Shown: positions 1-7,514 of the stretch, piece after piece
Layout: every line of letters begins with the position of its first letter
How positions within the stretch are numbered: the first letter of the stretch is position 1
Assembly: GCA_019217005.1 (NCBI GenBank)
Contig: JAHBNG010000165.1
Location: 1 to 27,629, forward strand
Length of the DNA: 27,629 nt
Source of the DNA: Chloroflexi bacterium TSY
GTDB taxonomy: Bacteria > Chloroflexota > Anaerolineae > Caldilineales > Caldilineaceae
Reading direction: 5' to 3'
Program-made: the position numbers and the translations under genes
The notes under the pieces: generated by a model
What the model was told of the DNA's origin: nothing
Databases searched by the model: none
What the model saw: only the letters and a program-made list of their open reading frames with translations

Positions 1-65
1 AACCTGTATCATAACTTATCTGACAAAACACTATTCAACCCTAGCAAAAAAGACGCCTGTTCAGT

Positions 66-359
66 TCAGATCGTGGTTCTTCCCTGGTACAACAAGGGGT
101 GTACAATCCCAATCGCGTCGATCTTGGACTGCAGATCTGCGGGAAGTGGACCACGTTCAATGGCGTCAATATTCGACTCGATCTCGCGCCATTCACGAAA
201 GCCCACCACGATGCAGTGAATGCGCTGCTCGGTTAGCAACCGGCGCAATGTGAGTTCCGGCAGTGCTATGCCAGACGACGCCTGGATGTCCAGATAACGG
301 AATGAGGCTTCTTCCTTCGCCTCAGCCTTTAAACTTGACTCAAATACAATAACTTTCAC
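66..359 (-). pseudogene. Aldo/keto reductase C-terminal fragment
   Basis: A 97-residue frame with a GTG start and a TGA stop. Roughly residues 28-88 read like the last part of an aldo/keto reductase: a stretch like the final helix-strand of the barrel (LLTEQRIHCIVVGFREW) followed by a GPLPADL motif typical of the extreme C-terminus of the family. The catalytic Asp, Tyr, Lys and His, which lie in the N-terminal half of these proteins, are absent, so it cannot be a working reductase alone. It begins 12 bases after the stop of the complete aldo/keto reductase on the same strand. The simplest reading is the 3' remnant of a tandem paralog. It might still be translated by coupling; function unknown. 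Confidence 0.55.
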
Positions 360-371
360 ATCTCAAGCCTT

Positions 372-1367
372 CTAGCGATACTTGTGTGGCCCAAAATCCG
401 CCTCATAGAGTGGCGATATGACTCGACCGGGCGGAACAATTTTGTCAACGTGCGCGCGATCTTCTTCCGTGATCGTAATCGCCAAAGCGTCCAGATTGTC
501 TATCAAGTGATCCATCGTACGCGGACCGATAATTGGGCTGGTCACGCCGGGCTGTTGCCCACACCAGGCCAACGCAAATTGGGACATGGTACATCCTTTG
601 GCAGCAGCCAGCGGCTGGAGGGCCTCGATGACATCAAAGGTTGGCTCGTTCAAGCGTGATGCGCGATTGGGCATTGCGAGACGGCTATCGGCTGGCGGCG
701 GCGCATTGCGACTATATTTGTTCGTCAAAAGCCCGCCAGCGATGGGACTCCAGGGAATCACGGCCAAGCCAAAAGTCACCGCCATGGGCAACAGCTCGCG
801 TTCGATACGGCGATCTAAGATATTGTACGGCGGCTGTTCGCTAATGAAGCGATTCAAGCCCAACTCTTTGGACATCCATAAGGACTCAACTACCTGCCAC
901 GCGGCAAAGGTCGTCGTGCCGATATAGCGAACCTTACCTGAGCGAACGAGATCATCTAACGCACGTAGCGTTTCATCAATGGGGATGGTTGACATCGGGC
1001 GATGGATTTGATAGAGATCGAGATGATCCGTTTGCAGCCGTTGTAGGCTAGCCTCGCACTGCTCGATGATGTGACGGCGACTATTGCCAAATGCATTCGG
1101 GTTTTCATCCTCCATCCGGAAATGCACCTTCGTCGCTAATACAATCTGTTGCCGTTTGCCCACACACTTGAGCGCTTCGCCAACAACCTCCTCGCTACGT
1201 CCCCGGTGATAGGAATTTGCCGTGTCAACAAAGTTGATGCCCGCGTCAATTGCATGCTCGATTATTTTATAGGCGTCTTCCGGGCTTGTACGATCCCCGA
1301 AATTCCAACATCCTAAACAAAGTGGACTGACCTGTACGCCTGTCCGTCCTAAGGATCGATAGTCCAT
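372..1367 (-). CDS. Aldo/keto reductase
   Basis: A complete 331-residue NAD(P)H-dependent oxidoreductase of the aldo/keto reductase superfamily, a cytosolic (beta/alpha)8 barrel that interconverts carbonyl and alcohol groups. The full catalytic tetrad is visible: Asp48 and Tyr53 (VDTANSYHRGRSE), Lys80 (LATKVHF) and His122 (YQIHRP). The C-terminal cofactor region (SPIIGPRTMDHLIDNLDAL) is present and the length is normal. The ATG is preceded by a GGGAGAAG ribosome site about 8 bases away. It lies downstream of an OpuAC-like lipoprotein on the same strand, about 50 bases apart, and is followed by a fragment of a second aldo/keto reductase. Substrate unknown; neighbours suggest a sugar or polyol derivative. 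Confidence 0.93.
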   Translation of the reverse strand: MDYRSLGRTGVQVSPLCLGCWNFGDRTSPEDAYKIIEHAIDAGINFVDTANSYHRGRSEEVVGEALKCVGKRQQIVLATKVHFRMEDENPNAFGNSRRHIIEQCEASLQRLQTDHLDLYQIHRPMSTIPIDETLRALDDLVRSGKVRYIGTTTFAAWQVVESLWMSKELGLNRFISEQPPYNILDRRIERELLPMAVTFGLAVIPWSPIAGGLLTNKYSRNAPPPADSRLAMPNRASRLNEPTFDVIEALQPLAAAKGCTMSQFALAWCGQQPGVTSPIIGPRTMDHLIDNLDALAITITEEDRAHVDKIVPPGRVISPLYEADFGPHKYR

Positions 1368-1417
1368 CGTTTCTTCTCCCGATACTTAACCAAATATTCG
1401 GTTTTGTCTACAACGCT

Positions 1418-2098
1418 TTAGGGAAGCCAATCCTGCCAGATCGTCTCATTCTCATCAATCCAGGCTTGAGCAGCCTCTTCGACACTCTTGCCGTCCGCTT
1501 CGACTGCTGCAATCAGGGCACTTTGATCCTCTGCGGAGTAATGAAAGTTCTTCAAGAACTCATATGCTTCCGGGGCATCGTCCTTAAGACTGGAAGCAAC
1601 GACCTTGAATAGTTCATCTTCACCTGCCGGACCAAGCAATCCGGCATTCTCTACCACTTGCTGATCATCAATATATTGGGCGACATTATCGGCATGACGT
1701 GAAGGCCACACTTCAAGGCTGGCGTGCAGATCACCAGTGGCTAAGGCTGACCACTGAGCATTCTCATCAATCGCGATAATTTCTACCGGAAAGTCCATTT
1801 TCTCCTCCAGCAGAATTTTGGCAACAGCCACATTTACCTGCGATCCTGGCCAGGGATTCTCCGCCAAAATAATGGAGATCTTTTCCCCCTCTTCTTCTGC
1901 CGGTGCCGTCGCGGCGATATCAACCAGATCAAACTGGCCCACTTTTTTTTCCGCTAGATTCGAAACAGTTGTCTCTTTCGTGGCCTCTTCTGGTATGGGA
2001 GTCGGCTCATCAGAACCACCACACGCGGTGACAAGCATGATCGTCACGATTGTGCTTATGACCAGTTGCAAGCATCTTGGATGAGATAATTTGTTCAT
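1418..2098 (-). CDS. OpuAC-like substrate-binding lipoprotein, shortened
   Basis: A 226-residue predicted lipoprotein. The chosen ATG gives a clean signal peptide with lipobox LVTAC (Cys26); the frame also extends upstream to 2194, but that region is a hairpin. Residues 73-158 resemble the N-terminal lobe of glycine betaine/choline-type (OpuAC/ProX) binding proteins (ILAENPWPGSQVNVA; TGDLHASLEVWPSR), and residues 163-226 the family C-terminus (DAPEAYEFLKNF; EEAAQAWIDEN). The middle lobe, normally about 100 residues between these blocks, seems to be missing without loss of frame. Usual members are about 300-350 residues. Either an in-frame deletion made it non-functional or it is a minimal variant. 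No matching ABC permease or ATPase is adjacent; the neighbouring permeases are of dipeptide type. Confidence 0.7.
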   Translation of the reverse strand: MNKLSHPRCLQLVISTIVTIMLVTACGGSDEPTPIPEEATKETTVSNLAEKKVGQFDLVDIAATAPAEEEGEKISIILAENPWPGSQVNVAVAKILLEEKMDFPVEIIAIDENAQWSALATGDLHASLEVWPSRHADNVAQYIDDQQVVENAGLLGPAGEDELFKVVASSLKDDAPEAYEFLKNFHYSAEDQSALIAAVEADGKSVEEAAQAWIDENETIWQDWLP

Positions 2099-2167
2099 TC
2101 TTTTAAAATACTCTCTTAGTAACTTGCCAATCCATTTTTTGTCAATTGGCCAAGAAGTTGGTAAGTG

Positions 2168-2217
2168 TGACAAGATGACCGGATGAAGCTTCATCCCTTC
2201 ATTCGGTCATCTTGTCA
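2168..2217. terminator. Strong hairpin between permease and lipoprotein genes
   Basis: Two 21-base arms (2168-2188 and 2197-2217) are complementary with one mismatch around an 8-base loop. The right arm overlaps the stop codon of the DppC-type gene. No T-run follows on the minus strand, so a classical intrinsic terminator is not proven. It may instead protect or cut the upstream mRNA and separate expression of the permease genes from the lipoprotein gene. Confidence 0.6.
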
Positions 2218-3156
2218 TTGGACCTGTATTCCTCTCAAGCGAGGGTTGGCGATTTCATCGAGACCAATCGTCATCAAGAACAGGGCTAAAAAAATGATGA
2301 TCAGCATCAAAATGGGAAAACCCCACCACCACCACATTCCCCGGATCAGTGCTGCGCCTCGAATCGCATAGAAGATCGTCATCCCTAGAGTTGGGACGCG
2401 AGTCGGTCCCAATCCCAACGCTTCCAAGCCAGTAGCGGCCAAAATGTTCCCGGAGACATTGCCGGTAAAGCTCGCGGCCAGATAGGGCAGCAGGTTGGGC
2501 ATCATCTCAGTGAACATAATGGCAGGGATTGAAGCACCAGAGAGACGTGCCATTTGAACATAGTTTTGCTCCCGCATACTGAGCACCTGGGCCCGAATCA
2601 GCCGGGTAGGGCCGGGCCAGGCAAAGAGAGCCAGGAGCAAGGCCATATTTTCAACGGTAATCTGGCGAACGTAAGCCGAAATCACGATGAGTACAGCCAA
2701 AGCAGGGATTGTAATAAATGCATCGGCAATCGTACGAATCACATTGTCTACCCAACCACCCACGAAACCGGCCGTGAAACCCAGGATAATACCGACGAGC
2801 ATCCCGATGCCAGCTGCAATCAGGCCGACGCGGAGAGAACGACCCGTGGCTACAATCAGCAAAGCCAACATGTCTCGGCCATTGCTTTCTGTACCCAAGG
2901 GATGAGCCAGATCCGGAGGCCGGACGGCAGGCGGAAGGTCACCTGTTACCCAAAAGGGTGCTATATTCAATGGTGCCGAAGCAGCTGTGGCCATGCTTGT
3001 GTCCCAAAGCGAGGGTCCTGCGGCTTCCACCAGAATCACGAACAAGAGAATAATAGCGCCAGTGATAAATTTACCGTTTAACCAGGGAGAGTCCCAGCGG
3101 TTCAGCCAGCCAACTTTTTTGGCAGGGACAACTTGATCGGCAGTTATTGTCGTCAT
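2215..3156 (-). CDS. Dipeptide/oligopeptide-type ABC transporter permease (DppC-like)
   Basis: A 313-residue inner-membrane permease subunit of the DppC/OppC family. It has an N-terminal anchor (about residues 30-50), a periplasmic stretch containing HPLGTESNGRDML, typical of DppC proteins, and several membrane segments. The cytoplasmic EAA-like loop (ARLSGASIPAIMFTEMMPNL) that contacts the ATPase is intact. It starts 3 bases after the stop of the DppB-like gene and has an AGAGGGG ribosome site, so the two are co-translated. It should pair with the DppB-like subunit and probably with the family 5 binding protein upstream. The usual ATPase genes are not in the window, so a shared or distant ATPase is implied. 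Confidence 0.93.
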   Translation of the reverse strand: MTTITADQVVPAKKVGWLNRWDSPWLNGKFITGAIILLFVILVEAAGPSLWDTSMATAASAPLNIAPFWVTGDLPPAVRPPDLAHPLGTESNGRDMLALLIVATGRSLRVGLIAAGIGMLVGIILGFTAGFVGGWVDNVIRTIADAFITIPALAVLIVISAYVRQITVENMALLLALFAWPGPTRLIRAQVLSMREQNYVQMARLSGASIPAIMFTEMMPNLLPYLAASFTGNVSGNILAATGLEALGLGPTRVPTLGMTIFYAIRGAALIRGMWWWWGFPILMLIIIFLALFLMTIGLDEIANPRLRGIQVQ

Positions 3157-3159
3157 AGG

Positions 3160-4170
3160 CTAGCCCCTCTGATAGGTTATCCGCGGATCAATCAAGGGAT
3201 ACAGTAGATCGATGATTAAAACGGCCAGGGCCACACCCACAATCAGGAAAAACACAATTCCCTGGATCAGGGTATAATCGGTGTTGACAATTCCCAAGTA
3301 AAGCATATAGCCCATGCCCGGATAGGTAAAGATATATTCAACAATCACTGACCCGCCAGCAATCGCACCCAGAGACAGGGCCAGAGCGGTCACCTGAGGC
3401 AGGATGGAGTTGCGCACCCCGTAGAGCAAAAAAATTCGCCAGGGACGCAATCCCTTGGCTTGGGCCAAAACCATATAATCTTCCCCATCGGTGGTAACCA
3501 TCATGCCCCGCATGCCCAAAGCCCAAAAGCCCATGGTCGTTATCACAATCGCCAATGCGGGGAGCGTTCCATGCTTCAGAACACTCAGCATAAAGGCTAC
3601 ATTCACGCCTGGTTCCAGGCCACGCCCATAACCACCGGCAAATGGCAACCACTCCAGGCCAAAGGCGAAGACAGAGAGGAGCAGAATGCCCAACATAAAG
3701 GGAGGGATCGAGGTAAAGATTAAAGAGAGCGGCAGCAAGGTTCTCGCCAGACCAGGGGTCCGACGCCAGGCCAGCAGAGCGCCAATGGCATTGCCTAAGA
3801 TAAAGGCGAAGATCGTAGCCAGGCTCAGCAGGCCCAATGTCCAGGGCAAGCCGCGCCGGACGATATCCTCGACCTCGGTTGGGAAGTAGGAGAGGGAATA
3901 CCCCAGCTGGAAGGTAAATGCGTTACGCAGGTAGCGCAAATACTGAATGTGCCAGGGTGCGTCTAGTCCAAAGCGAGCCCGCCAGGCTTCGATGATGGCC
4001 GCGCTGTCGTCAACCTGAGGAGCTGAAGCCTCCAAGCGACTGAGCATTGCCGCCACGGGATCGCCCGGTGCCAACCGGGGAATGACAAAGATCAGAGTCG
4101 TGCCCAGCCAAATCGTTAACAATAACATCCCGATCCGCTTGATCAAATATTCTTTCGTCAATCCACCCAT
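3160..4170 (-). CDS. Dipeptide/oligopeptide-type ABC transporter permease (DppB-like)
   Basis: A 336-residue membrane subunit of the DppB/OppB family. The N-terminus YLIKRIGMLLLTIWLGTTLI and the following PRLAPGDP motif are hallmarks of the family. Further membrane segments lie around residues 110-135, 145-170, 200-220, 260-285 and 305-328. The EAA loop (AQAKGLRPWRIFLLYGVRNS) is present near residue 240. Length is normal. It follows the PhyH gene by 64 bases on the same strand and precedes the DppC gene by 3 bases. Substrate may be a peptide, but in this branch of transporters sugar and oligosaccharide import is also common. Confidence 0.93.
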   Translation of the reverse strand: MGGLTKEYLIKRIGMLLLTIWLGTTLIFVIPRLAPGDPVAAMLSRLEASAPQVDDSAAIIEAWRARFGLDAPWHIQYLRYLRNAFTFQLGYSLSYFPTEVEDIVRRGLPWTLGLLSLATIFAFILGNAIGALLAWRRTPGLARTLLPLSLIFTSIPPFMLGILLLSVFAFGLEWLPFAGGYGRGLEPGVNVAFMLSVLKHGTLPALAIVITTMGFWALGMRGMMVTTDGEDYMVLAQAKGLRPWRIFLLYGVRNSILPQVTALALSLGAIAGGSVIVEYIFTYPGMGYMLYLGIVNTDYTLIQGIVFFLIVGVALAVLIIDLLYPLIDPRITYQRG

Positions 4171-4234
4171 AATATTTCTTTCGCTACGAACTCTTATTGA
4201 GCCATGCCAACCAGACAGATGCCAGCCTTCAGAA

Positions 4235-5014
4235 TCAGGTATTTTTCAACAGTTCCTGACCTTCTTCTCGCTCCCGAAAGCCGTAGACAATGAGTCCCGG
4301 ACGACCCAAACTTTGCCCGTACTGTTGTTTGTTGTGCGGATTACGATAGCCAATGCGCACGAGCCGACGTGGTTGTCTGGTCTGGTTGATGTACGAGCCG
4401 TGGATTGTGTGATAGCAGAAACAGACCACGTCGCCCCGCTTGGCTGGGACCGGTACTGTATCTTCAAGCCGCCATTGGTCAGTGGGCAAGTGAGGGGAGC
4501 AGCGGCCCTCTTCGGTTTCGGTGATGTGCTTGAGCGGCCCATTTTTGTGCGAACCGGCGAGGAAGCGGATTTCGCCATTTTCGTGGGACGTTTCGTCGAG
4601 GTGGACGAGAACATCGACAAAGCGTTCATCTTCGTGGGCGTAAAAAGGATGGTCTTGGTGCATGGGAAAAGGCTGGCCGCTCTGAGGTGGCTTGATATGC
4701 ATGGTGGAATGATGAAGTTCAACGTCTGGTCCAATCAACTGGCTCATGGACTGGGCCAGCTTGGGATTTGTCACTGCTCGCATCCAGACCATCGAATAGA
4801 GGTGTAAATCGTGCATAGCGGTTAACTTTGCGTTTTTCTCAGTTTCTGGATCCATATAGACTTGCCGCCAGGGACCGCTCCAGCCCGGAGTGGTTAAGGC
4901 CCACTCCTCGACTAGCCGATCCATCTCATCTGAAAGTGCGTTGGTCTCCTCGCTGGTAAAAAGCTGAGGGATATGTAGATAGCCATTTTTTTGATAAAAC
5001 TCGGGGTGGTTCAT
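4235..5014 (-). CDS. Phytanoyl-CoA dioxygenase (PhyH) family protein
   Basis: A 259-residue Fe(II)/2-oxoglutarate-dependent oxygenase of the PhyH family, a cytosolic double-stranded beta-helix enzyme that hydroxylates a small organic substrate. The metal triad is His119-Asp121 (PMHQDHPF) and His205 (HTIHGSY); Arg216, eleven residues after the distal His as in PhyH, probably binds 2-oxoglutarate. Other family signs are NGEIRFLAGSHKNG and RGDVVCF. The ATG at 5014 lies inside the left arm of a long inverted repeat (5003-5157), so its upstream region is unusual and no good ribosome site is seen. It sits between the genes of a binding protein and two permeases, suggesting it processes the imported compound. 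Confidence 0.9.
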   Translation of the reverse strand: MNHPEFYQKNGYLHIPQLFTSEETNALSDEMDRLVEEWALTTPGWSGPWRQVYMDPETEKNAKLTAMHDLHLYSMVWMRAVTNPKLAQSMSQLIGPDVELHHSTMHIKPPQSGQPFPMHQDHPFYAHEDERFVDVLVHLDETSHENGEIRFLAGSHKNGPLKHITETEEGRCSPHLPTDQWRLEDTVPVPAKRGDVVCFCYHTIHGSYINQTRQPRRLVRIGYRNPHNKQQYGQSLGRPGLIVYGFREREEGQELLKNT

Positions 5015-5157
5015 TTTAGCTGGATAGATAGGTTTACACTTTTAGAAACAGAAAGAACGTTTATATTCTCTGATTTCGCCGGTTCTCAGAGAGAAAACGG
5101 TCTCATATAGATTTTTGTCTATATATCAAAAGTGTAAACCTAATTTTGAACCACCCC
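5003..5157. repeat. Inverted repeat overlapping the start of the PhyH gene
   Basis: Left arm blocks GGGGTGGTTCA (5003-5013) and AGGTTTACACTTTT (5030-5043) recur in reverse complement as AAAAGTGTAAACCT (5128-5141) and TGAACCACCCC (5147-5157). The left copy carries an extra dozen or so bases between blocks. Inside are smaller hairpins (TTCTCTGA / TCAGAGAGAA; ATATAGA / TCTATAT). The repeat includes the ATG and first codons of the PhyH gene. It could be a small transposon-like element or an inverted duplication, and would fold in the mRNA leader. Confidence 0.7.
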
Positions 5158-5333
5158 TAAAACTCAACCTGTTCTGGTGACAACATCTGTAAAAATCCCC
5201 TTAATTTGATGGGTCCTCGCGCGTTGGGAATGAACCATAGATAAGTTGTGTACTTGGAGATTGAGAGATTAGAGACTGCACGAGCCGAATCTCCCAATCT
5301 CTAATCTCAAACGAAATGCATAGCATTAGGTGT
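5158..5333. other. Intergenic spacer with GATTAGAGA inverted repeat
   Basis: No gene is seen. Imperfect inverted copies of a GATTAGAGATT-type sequence lie at 5256-5277 and 5288-5310, just downstream of the stop of the binding-protein gene on the minus strand. They may act as a terminator, but no T-run follows. Simple repeats of this kind are scattered in many Chloroflexota genomes (recollection, not searched). Confidence 0.4.
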
Positions 5334-7121
5334 TTATTGCGCTGGCTTTAGGTTATGGATGATTAGATGCGTGCTGTCCCACCAGGTAGGAGGCTGGACA
5401 ACAGGGTTGCTGGCGGAAGGCCAATTGGTCCAGTAGGTCGTGCTGAAGGGGATGATCTTCCTGGCCTGACTGATCGGAATAATCGGTAGCTCTGCCATCC
5501 AGATCTCCATGGCCTCAAGAAACAGGTCATCGATCTTGGGATCGCCGGGTGGAAGGAGCGCCATCTCATCTATGATCGCACTGTACGCATCGGCAGCGTC
5601 ACCGGACCAGCGCCAGCGATTCTGAGTCGCTCGCTCGCCCACGGGGACAAGCCAACTCGTATTAAAATTATTCATGGATGCCCACGGATCGGTGATAGAG
5701 CCACAAGAGTGCCAACCCATGCGTTGTTCGAAAGTACCCATACCGAAATTCTCGCCCCACGTGCCGCCGGCCTCATTGCGGGTGGTGGCGTTGATGCCGA
5801 TTCGCTGAAACTGCTCCACTAGAACCTGGGCAATGCGCTGCTTCTCGATAAACGCTTCGTGGGTGGTAATGTCCATGGACAATTCTTGACCATCCTTTTC
5901 ATAGTAGCCGCTATCGTTCAGCGTGTAGCCTTTGGACTCAAAGATCTCTCTGGTCTTGTCGGGATCGTATGTATCCATGGGGAATGTGCTATAGAGTCCC
6001 ACATCTTTCGCCAAATCCACAAAGCGAATCAGTGGCCCATAGTCAGGGAAAAAATGATCCGCTCTGAAGGTCGAGCCTTCGTAAGCGATCTCCACGATCT
6101 CATCTCGGTCAATGGCGTGCTGCACGGCCCAACGCATATCCTTGTCGTTCCAGGGTTCGACGGTGTGGTTGAACTCGAAAGTACGGGCGCAGGGATCGGG
6201 TACCCAGGCGAAAGGCATCTCGTCGTAATAGGCAATAATGTTGGGGTTGCGCTCTTGGGCGGACAATAAAGCGCCAAGGGTAATATCCATCAGGCTATCC
6301 AACTCGTCGTTGACCATGGCCGTCACGCGCGTCTCTTCCGGACCGTACCAGACCCAAGTCAGCTTTTCGGGTGCAGGAAGTTCCCTAAAACCAGACTCGG
6401 CACCCCACCAGTTTTCGTTGCGAACATAATGAAATTCGGTTTCGCTCACGCTGTCGAGAAGATAAGCTCCGGTAAAGACCGGCCAGCCTTTTTCTGGATC
6501 GTAAAACTTGAAAGTTAGCGGATCCTTGTCATTCCAAATGTGCTCAGGTACGGTCTTGATCCGGTGAAACAGGAGGTAGTTCACCAACGCGAAGCGCGGG
6601 TTGGAGGTTTTTAGGTTGTATTGGACGGTCAGATCATCTACTTTTTCTACGCTCTCTACCCATTGATCGAGTCGACTGGAACCCGATAATTCAGGAACGT
6701 TATCCAGCAGCATGTTGCTGGTGAAGACGACATCGTCGGCGTTGAAGTCCTCGCCATCGCTCCACTTGACCCCGTCGCGCAGCTTGAGCGTCCAGACAGT
6801 AAAATCCTCGTTGGGGGTCATTTCTTCGGCCGTCCAGGCCTCAACTTTGCCTGTTTCAAAGTTAAGCACAAAGAGCGGCTCGATCATGGCCTGCTGGTAG
6901 CCTTGATCACGACGACTGCCGGGCGTATAGGGGTTCCAATTTTCGGGGTCAACGACGCGTCCGCCGTCGATATCGAAGATGACGGTTTTGAGACGTTCAG
7001 CGTCAGCCATGGCTGCATTCGAATCAGTTTCACCAACGGCCCCCGGTGCAGGTTGTGCAACACACGCACTGCTCATGACCAGAGCCACGATTGAGATTAA
7101 AAAACACAACGTCTTATTCAT
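5334..7121 (-). CDS. Family 5 extracellular solute-binding lipoprotein
   Basis: A 595-residue binding protein of the DppA/OppA family (SBP family 5). The N-terminus is a signal peptide ending at a probable lipidated Cys20 (VMSSAC), so it would be anchored outside the membrane and deliver ligand to the permeases. Family features include ETGKVEAWTAEEMTPNED, WTLKLRDGVKWSDGEDFNAD, DVVFTSNMLL, the block with MRWAVQHAIDRDEI and a C-terminal WNP-like region near residue 570. Length is normal. A strong AAGGAGGAGAG ribosome site precedes the ATG. It is followed at 319 bases by the PhyH gene and then by DppB and DppC genes in the same direction, the likely partners. Confidence 0.93.
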   Translation of the reverse strand: MNKTLCFLISIVALVMSSACVAQPAPGAVGETDSNAAMADAERLKTVIFDIDGGRVVDPENWNPYTPGSRRDQGYQQAMIEPLFVLNFETGKVEAWTAEEMTPNEDFTVWTLKLRDGVKWSDGEDFNADDVVFTSNMLLDNVPELSGSSRLDQWVESVEKVDDLTVQYNLKTSNPRFALVNYLLFHRIKTVPEHIWNDKDPLTFKFYDPEKGWPVFTGAYLLDSVSETEFHYVRNENWWGAESGFRELPAPEKLTWVWYGPEETRVTAMVNDELDSLMDITLGALLSAQERNPNIIAYYDEMPFAWVPDPCARTFEFNHTVEPWNDKDMRWAVQHAIDRDEIVEIAYEGSTFRADHFFPDYGPLIRFVDLAKDVGLYSTFPMDTYDPDKTREIFESKGYTLNDSGYYEKDGQELSMDITTHEAFIEKQRIAQVLVEQFQRIGINATTRNEAGGTWGENFGMGTFEQRMGWHSCGSITDPWASMNNFNTSWLVPVGERATQNRWRWSGDAADAYSAIIDEMALLPPGDPKIDDLFLEAMEIWMAELPIIPISQARKIIPFSTTYWTNWPSASNPVVQPPTWWDSTHLIIHNLKPAQ

Positions 7122-7197
7122 TTCTCTCCTCCTTCAATAATCTAAAGTTACAAAAGAAACGCCAAGACATCTGAGGATTTGTTTGATGAAATCGCAT
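7114..7197 (-). CDS. Possible 27-aa leader ORF overlapping the binding-protein start
   Basis: An ATG at 7197 opens a 27-codon frame that ends in TAA overlapping the first codons of the binding-protein gene (ATGAATAA). It is preceded by AAAGGAGGTGAT (7196-7207), a near-perfect complement to the 3' end of 16S rRNA. The ribosome site lies too close to the ATG for efficient initiation (about two bases), so the site might serve ribosome standby or the ORF may be chance. No conserved sequence is recognised. Confidence 0.25.
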   Translation of the reverse strand: MRFHQTNPQMSWRFFCNFRLLKEERNE

Positions 7198-7250
7198 CAC
7201 CTCCTTTTCAAATACGCATAATTTTCTGCTGTAAAACGAGAGAATTCTTA

Positions 7251-7396
7251 GAGCGTGTTTTAAAAGTCATTCTGAGGAGGCTTTGGGGCCCTGAGTCTTC
7301 CGAAGGGAGAATCCTACGTTCCAAGCCCAAAAAGAAGATTCTCCGCTCCGTTTCTACGCTCAGAATGACACGCTACGGCACTTTTAAGACACCTTC
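7251..7396. repeat. Nested palindromic repeat (MITE-like)
   Basis: Three nested inverted pairs: GTGTTTTAAAAGT (7255-7267) with ACTTTTAAGACAC (7380-7392), one mismatch; GTCATTCTGAG (7266-7276) with CTCAGAATGAC (7359-7369), exact; GGAGAATC (7306-7313) with GATTCTCC (7337-7344), exact. No coding capacity. The CATTCTGAG...AGAATC pattern resembles palindromic elements scattered in several bacterial phyla (recollection). It fills the gap upstream of the binding-protein gene; the remaining spacer to 7514 shows nothing else. Confidence 0.75.
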
Positions 7397-7514
7397 TTAC
7401 GAAATCGAACTGTAGAGAACAGGGGATAAGATGGGATTTCTGGGTTAACGCCCATCGAGTAACAAATTATACTACAACTTGCTGGAGAGTACCAATGCCA
7501 ATTTTTTTGCTGGG

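Noticed and set aside
2099..2194. Upstream extension of the OpuAC-like protein
   Set aside because: It would place a charged stretch before the lipoprotein signal peptide and overlaps the intergenic hairpin.
2554..3081. 175-aa plus-strand frame opposite the DppC gene
   Set aside because: Antisense shadow; Gln/Asn/His-rich translation typical of reversed membrane-protein coding sequence.
4082..4807. 241-aa plus-strand frame opposite PhyH and DppB
   Set aside because: Shadow of the PhyH gene on the other strand; the PhyH frame has a full set of catalytic motifs.
7179..7415. 78-aa plus-strand frame
   Set aside because: It lies wholly over the nested palindromic element, with no ribosome site or protein-like conservation.
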